DNA of 64,000 nt from CAZRIZ01 sp050950465 (GTDB lineage Bacteria; Patescibacteriota; Saccharimonadia; Saccharimonadales; Saccharimonadaceae), in the NCBI GenBank assembly GCA_050950465.1, contig JBMNHQ010000002.1:372001-436000 (forward strand), read 5' to 3'. The position numbers and the translations under genes were made by a program. The stretch's first letter is position 1. Each line of letters starts with the position of its first letter. Shown here piece by piece: positions 60,032 to 64,000 of this stretch. The notes under the pieces were generated by a model. It worked only from the letters and a program-made list of their open reading frames with translations. It was not told the DNA's origin and did not search any database.

Positions 60032-60682
60032 TTAAACCACACTTGTCTTGGCAATCTGTGCCTTTAGTTCTTCAAATACAGCCTGAGGGTCATTGGCATA
60101 CGCTAAGGCGCTACCAACGTTTATAATATCTACTCCCGAGCGAGAAATCGAAAAGATATTATTGACATTAGCGCCACCATCCCAACCAATTTCTACATCG
60201 GGATTGATTTTACGAATTAATCGCACTTTTTCGCGCTGCAACAAACTGACCGCACCACCCATCTTGCCAAGTTCACCAGCAAAAATCATAACATGATCAG
60301 CTTCCTTAATTAGCTCAGCAACATTGTTCGGCACAGTCGGACGCATCAACGCCACTCCAGCCTTGATGCCCGATTCTCGAAGTTGACCAAGGATTGGTAA
60401 CAAATCCTCTTGCACTTCGGCATGAAAAATTACTAAATGAGGCTTCATGCGTGCCAAGGTTTTAATATAAAAACTTGGCTGCTCTACCATCATATGGATA
60501 TCTACCACCCAATCTTTCGGCCAAAAGACCTGATCAAGCTTAATAGTTTTGCTGGTAGCAAATTGACCATCGGTAATATCAATCTGGGCATGCTTTGTAA
60601 AGCTATCAATTTGCTTAATTGCGGATTCGTAGTTTTTCATATTATCGACTAGAATAGTCGGTACAATTTTTGATGCTGCCAT
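60032..60682 (-). CDS. rpe: Ribulose-phosphate 3-epimerase
   Basis: 216 residues with a TIM-barrel layout: AQIDITDGQFATSKT, VVDIHMMVEQPSFYI, HAEVQED, and the phosphate site IGWDGGANVNNI then NVGSALAYANDP. The usual HxD...H metal ligands are partly altered (the first is DITDG rather than HxDVMDG), so activity on ribulose-5-phosphate is likely but not certain. One-base overlap with rpiB. Confidence 0.85.
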   Translation of the reverse strand: MAASKIVPTILVDNMKNYESAIKQIDSFTKHAQIDITDGQFATSKTIKLDQVFWPKDWVVDIHMMVEQPSFYIKTLARMKPHLVIFHAEVQEDLLPILGQLRESGIKAGVALMRPTVPNNVAELIKEADHVMIFAGELGKMGGAVSLLQREKVRLIRKINPDVEIGWDGGANVNNIFSISRSGVDIINVGSALAYANDPQAVFEELKAQIAKTSVV

Positions 60683-61137
60683 TAGTTAAACTCATCTATC
60701 TGCGCATTGCGACGCTTATATCTTACCGCTCCTGAAAAAGGAGTCTCCAAAAAAGTTTGTACAATATCTTGCCAAATCTCTGGTCGACCAGTTAGAAATT
60801 TCCCTGGCAGGCAGCAAATGTTGGCATCATTGTCATTACGTGTCACACGAGCCTCGTGAGCATCCCATAAAACACTAGCTCGAATACCACGAAAACGATT
60901 GGCTGCCATACACATACCCTGACCACCGCCGCAAATTAGAACTGCCTTGGCGTTAGGGTTCAACAAAACTTGCGTTGCGGCCGCAGCAGCGAACTCTGGA
61001 AAGTCGTCGTTTGGATCAAGTACTTTATTACCAACATCTCTCACCTGATAGCCCAACTTTTTTAAAAATTTAATTAAGTCGGTTTTAAGTACGAAACCGT
61101 TGTGATCATAGCCGACATAGACTGTGTCTTTCTTCAT
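60682..61137 (-). CDS. rpiB: Ribose-5-phosphate isomerase B / RpiB-LacA family
   Basis: 151 residues. YVGYDHNGFVLKTDL at the N-terminus, the active Cys in LICGGGQGMCMAANRFRGIRA, and RNDNDANICCLPGKF with the phosphate-binding Arg/Asn. The family interconverts ribose-5-P and ribulose-5-P. It is followed by rpe, as expected for the non-oxidative pentose branch. Seven bases after gap. Confidence 0.9.
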   Translation of the reverse strand: MKKDTVYVGYDHNGFVLKTDLIKFLKKLGYQVRDVGNKVLDPNDDFPEFAAAAATQVLLNPNAKAVLICGGGQGMCMAANRFRGIRASVLWDAHEARVTRNDNDANICCLPGKFLTGRPEIWQDIVQTFLETPFSGAVRYKRRNAQIDEFN

Positions 61138-61144
61138 ACTACCC

Positions 61145-62161
61145 CTATTTTATTAACTTACCTACCTCTGTAGCTAACTCAACTAGACGATTAGAATAAC
61201 CCCATTCGTTATCATACCAAGCTACTACCTTTAGCATATCACCATCTACTACAGCCGTCGAAGGTAAGTCAACAATCGCACTAGCCGGATGGCCAATATA
61301 GTCAGACGACACCAGCTCTTCCTCTGATATCGCTAAAATACCCTGATAAAACGGATCTTTAGCGGCAGTTTTCAAAGCTTTATTAACTTCTTCAACTGTG
61401 ACATTGCGCTTTAAAACAAACGTTAAGTCACTGAGAGAAACACATGGTACGGGCACACGAACACTCATGCCACCAAAGACTAGACCGAGTGGTGGCAATA
61501 CTTCTGCCACAGCTTTCGAAGCGCCAGTAGTAGTAGGAATGATGTTCTCAGCAGCCGAACGCGCTGTGCGTAGATCTTTAGCCGGTGAATCAAGTAGTGC
61601 CTGCGAAGTTGTATAGGCATGAATCGTCGTCATCATACCCTTTCTAATGCCAAAAACCTCATCAATTACTGACATAACTGGCGCAATACAATTAGTTGTA
61701 CAACTGGCGCACGAAACTACATGATCGTCAGCGGTTAATTCACGCTCATTGACGCCCAAAACTATAGTTTTGACTTCACCGTCCTTAGCAGGAGCAGAAA
61801 TTACCACTTTTTTAGCACCACCCCGAGAGATATGTTTGCGCGCATCTTTTACTTTAGTGTAGCGACCGGTACATTCTAACACCACATCAACACCGTATTT
61901 CTTCCAATCCAGTTTTTCTATGTCTGGCTCAGCCGTCATGGCAATTTTTTGGCCACCAACCAGCATATAACCATCCTTGGTTTCAACTTTGGCATCATAA
62001 GTACCATAGGTTGAATCATGCCTTAAGAGATGTGCTAAAGTCACGTCATCAGTCAAGTCATTAATCGCCACCACTTCCATATCTGGACGGCCAAAAGCAA
62101 TTTTAAAAGCGTTACGACCAATTCGGCCGAAACCATTGATCCCAATTTTGATTTTTCGCAT
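61145..62161 (-). CDS. gap: Glyceraldehyde-3-phosphate dehydrogenase
   Basis: 338 residues behind GGGGAGG. KIGINGFGRIGRNAFK (NAD fold), catalytic Cys in SCASCTTNCIAPV, His in TIHAYTT, VRVPVPCVSLSDLTFVL and WYDNEWGYSNR. Oxidises and phosphorylates glyceraldehyde-3-P in glycolysis. First gene of the sugar operon. ND at the end of the first beta strand pair favours NAD over NADP. Confidence 0.97.
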   Translation of the reverse strand: MRKIKIGINGFGRIGRNAFKIAFGRPDMEVVAINDLTDDVTLAHLLRHDSTYGTYDAKVETKDGYMLVGGQKIAMTAEPDIEKLDWKKYGVDVVLECTGRYTKVKDARKHISRGGAKKVVISAPAKDGEVKTIVLGVNERELTADDHVVSCASCTTNCIAPVMSVIDEVFGIRKGMMTTIHAYTTSQALLDSPAKDLRTARSAAENIIPTTTGASKAVAEVLPPLGLVFGGMSVRVPVPCVSLSDLTFVLKRNVTVEEVNKALKTAAKDPFYQGILAISEEELVSSDYIGHPASAIVDLPSTAVVDGDMLKVVAWYDNEWGYSNRLVELATEVGKLIK

Positions 62162-62247
62162 AACCTCCCCTAATTAAACATTAGCATTTACTTTATGATA
62201 ACAAATCGCCCTGTTAATTTCAATTAAAAACCAGTAAAATGAACCAC

Positions 62248-63786
62248 ATGAAAACCAGTGATCTAGTAGCCAAGGTTCGACCGATTTACTCTAACCAAGA
62301 CGTTGAGCTGGTTAAGCGCGCTGCTGAATTAGCTACTAAAGCCCATCACGGACAAAAACGCGACAGTGGCAAACCCTATGTTGATCACCCTCTAAACGTA
62401 GCGAGCCTATTGGTTGATTGGGGTATGGACTTAGATTCAGTTTTGGCCGGAATCTTACACGATATTATTGAAGATACTGATACCGATTTGACCACCGTTC
62501 GCCGAGAGTTTGGCAACAACGTAGCACAATTAGTTGATGGCTTAACTAAAGTAGGACATGCTCGTTCTGGTATGAAACATTTGGGAGAATATAAGCCAGA
62601 AACTACTGATAACTTAGCTAAACTACTAATCGCTACTGCGAGCGATATTCGTGTCATTATAGTCAAGCTAGCTGATAGACTACATAACTTAACTGAACTG
62701 CAGTATAAATCCCCCGCTAAGCAGCAAAAAATTGCCCGTGAATCACTTGATGTCTTTGGTCCGATGGCCGATCAAATCGGTATGGGACAGGTGCGAACTA
62801 AAATTGAAGATTTAGCATTTAGCTATCTCGACCCCAAGCGTTATAAGTTCTTACAAAACCTGACTCGTAAAAACCTTAGTCGCTCCACACGAAAGCTCGG
62901 TAAAATTAAACTAGAAGTTGACAAGGCTCTCAAAAAAAACAAGCTTAAGTTTGAAATCAACGGGCGCATCAAGAGTATTTATTCGCTTCACAAGAAAATG
63001 GTCCGTAAGGATGAGAACATCGATGATATTCATGATCTAATTGCACTACGAATCTTGGTTGATAACAAAGAGGATTGCTATCGAGTTTTAGGTATTTTGC
63101 ACACACTTTATCAACCACTTTTAAACCGCATCAAGGACTATATCGCCGCACCTAAAGCTAACGGCTATCAAAGCCTTCACACTACAGTTATTACACCCCA
63201 TAAACAGATTGTGGAGTTTCAAATTCGCACTTATGAGATGCATAATTTTGCTGAACATGGGTTGGCAGCCAGTTTTCACTATAATAATCAGAAATTAACA
63301 AAAAATTACACGCGCAATAAAGGAGTTAGTCGCCTACCAGATAATTTACAGTGGATTACTGAACTACAGGAAGTTGCTGCTAGATTAAAAGATGACCCCG
63401 AGAATATTGACTCAGATCAATTGGCAATTGATCTGTTCAAAGACCGAATTTTCGTTTATTCTCCCAAGGGTGATATTTTTAATCTACCAGATAATGCCAT
63501 GCCACTGGACTTTGCTTACGCAGTGCACAGCAACATCGCTGGACGGGCTACTGGTTTTCGTATAAATAACAAGATTGCACCTTTTAGTCAACGCCTAATG
63601 AACGGTGATGTTGTAGAAGTCATCACTAGTAAGACAGTCAAGCCTAAATCGGACTGGCTAGATTTAGTCGTCACTTCACGCGCTAAGCAAAAGCTACGTG
63701 CTCAGCTTAAAAAAGCCGGTATTGCTGTAAAATCGCAGTCAAAATCAGTTAAAAAAGTCAAACAACAACTTTCTGGCAAAAATTAA
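62248..63786 (+). CDS. rel: Rel/SpoT-family (p)ppGpp enzyme lacking the ACT domain
   Basis: About 512 residues from ATG 62248; ATG 62239 overlaps the TAAAAT -10 box 7 bases upstream. HD hydrolase: HHGQKRDSGKPYVDHPLNVA, GILHDIIEDT, KLADRLHNLTEL. Synthetase: GRIKSIYSLHKKM, DLIALRILVD, GYQSLHTT, VEFQIRTYEMHNFAEHGLAA. TGS: DRIFVYSPKGDIFNLP. It stops shortly after TGS, with no zinc-finger or ACT domain. It makes and degrades the stringent alarmone. Confidence 0.95.
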   Translation: MKTSDLVAKVRPIYSNQDVELVKRAAELATKAHHGQKRDSGKPYVDHPLNVASLLVDWGMDLDSVLAGILHDIIEDTDTDLTTVRREFGNNVAQLVDGLTKVGHARSGMKHLGEYKPETTDNLAKLLIATASDIRVIIVKLADRLHNLTELQYKSPAKQQKIARESLDVFGPMADQIGMGQVRTKIEDLAFSYLDPKRYKFLQNLTRKNLSRSTRKLGKIKLEVDKALKKNKLKFEINGRIKSIYSLHKKMVRKDENIDDIHDLIALRILVDNKEDCYRVLGILHTLYQPLLNRIKDYIAAPKANGYQSLHTTVITPHKQIVEFQIRTYEMHNFAEHGLAASFHYNNQKLTKNYTRNKGVSRLPDNLQWITELQEVAARLKDDPENIDSDQLAIDLFKDRIFVYSPKGDIFNLPDNAMPLDFAYAVHSNIAGRATGFRINNKIAPFSQRLMNGDVVEVITSKTVKPKSDWLDLVVTSRAKQKLRAQLKKAGIAVKSQSKSVKKVKQQLSGKN

Positions 63787-63879
63787 TATACCAATTATGT
63801 ATTATTATAAAAAAAGAACTAATGATAAGACGCCAAGTTTGCTTAGCCTAAATTAGTAAAATAGGAGACAAGAACTAAA

Positions 63880-64000
63880 ATGAAAAAAAGCTTAACTAGA
63901 AAAATCGTTATTCTTATTGTGTTATTTATTTCATTAGCCACCTTAATTTATTTCAAACAAAAAGACGGTAATTTTACGACAAACTTAAAAAACGAATCAG
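63880..64000 (+). CDS. Membrane or exported protein, N-terminal fragment
   Basis: Starts at ATG 63880 behind AGGAGA and runs off the right edge. About 40 residues are visible: basic start (MKKSLTRK), a membrane/signal helix (IVILIVLFISLATLIYF), then a polar stretch (KQKDGNFTTNLKNES). Function not visible. Confidence 0.65.
   Translation, partial: MKKSLTRKIVILIVLFISLATLIYFKQKDGNFTTNLKNES

Noticed and set aside
1..64000. UGA reassigned to glycine
   Set aside because: TGA codons end frames at natural protein ends (for example the Mur ligase, Hsp20 and GNAT genes), and conserved proteins show no in-frame TGA.

Overview
The window looks like a chromosome segment from an ultra-small member of the Candidate Phyla Radiation (Patescibacteria), most likely a Saccharibacteria (TM7)-type genome. 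This placement is inferred from gene content and style, not from a marker-gene tree. Supporting signs are the many short single-copy proteins of unknown function, a zinc-free ribosomal protein bL32, a LeuRS with a Nudix-like insert, host-facing leucine-rich-repeat (LRR) surface proteins, a serpin, a short Rel enzyme, and tRNA genes with encoded CCA. Base composition is moderately AT-rich. TAA, TAG and TGA all behave as stops, so there is no sign of the UGA=Gly code of Gracilibacteria or Absconditabacteria.

Layout. 1-9.7 kb: the start of pheS, an aquaporin-like channel, rmuC, envelope enzymes (CapA-like, VanY-like and a D,D-carboxypeptidase), an Hsp20 gene under a perfect CIRCE/HrcA operator, a PspC/LiaF-like pair and def. 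9.7-16.5 kb: an acyltransferase-like gene behind a doubled hairpin leader, small membrane proteins, tRNA-Gln with rearranged partial copies, an LPG-synthase/flippase-like protein, trmD and an ncRNA candidate. 16.7-23.9 kb: a translation cluster on the minus strand (khpA, rpsP, rnc, Nudix, nusB, rpmF, leuS, Mur ligase). 23.9-28.2 kb: two paralogous LRR surface proteins that share an operator. 28.5-37.5 kb: an accessory zone with a serpin, a histidine phosphatase, enolase and a set of monocistronic unknown genes, several behind structured leaders; two or three of them form one paralogous family. 37.6-43.6 kb: nucleotide house-cleaning enzymes, ligA, htpX and lemA. 43.7-47.7 kb: tRNA-Leu with tandem repeats, tRNA-Cys, an sRNA candidate, GNAT and YdcF genes, a structured ncRNA and a pseudoknot-led zinc-ribbon ORF. 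47.7-52.6 kb: ddl, murF and a hydrolase, then tRNA-Gly, -Phe and -Met with more tRNA-derived repeats. 52.7-64 kb: unknown genes, a tandem-HTH regulator broken at a G7 tract, uvrB, a sugar-phosphate operon (gap, rpiB, rpe, PfkB kinase) and rel.

Two themes stand out. First, many housekeeping genes have a -10 box only 6-7 bases before the start codon and so are probably transcribed without a leader. The accessory unknown genes instead have strong Shine-Dalgarno sites, long leaders with hairpins and their own terminators. Second, four of the six tRNA genes are flanked by partial tRNA copies. The copies break at the anticodon loop or T loop and, at two loci, include an inverted copy of the T arm around a conserved TTTGC-N4-GCAAA hairpin. 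I do not recognise this arrangement, and it is my leading candidate for an undescribed element.
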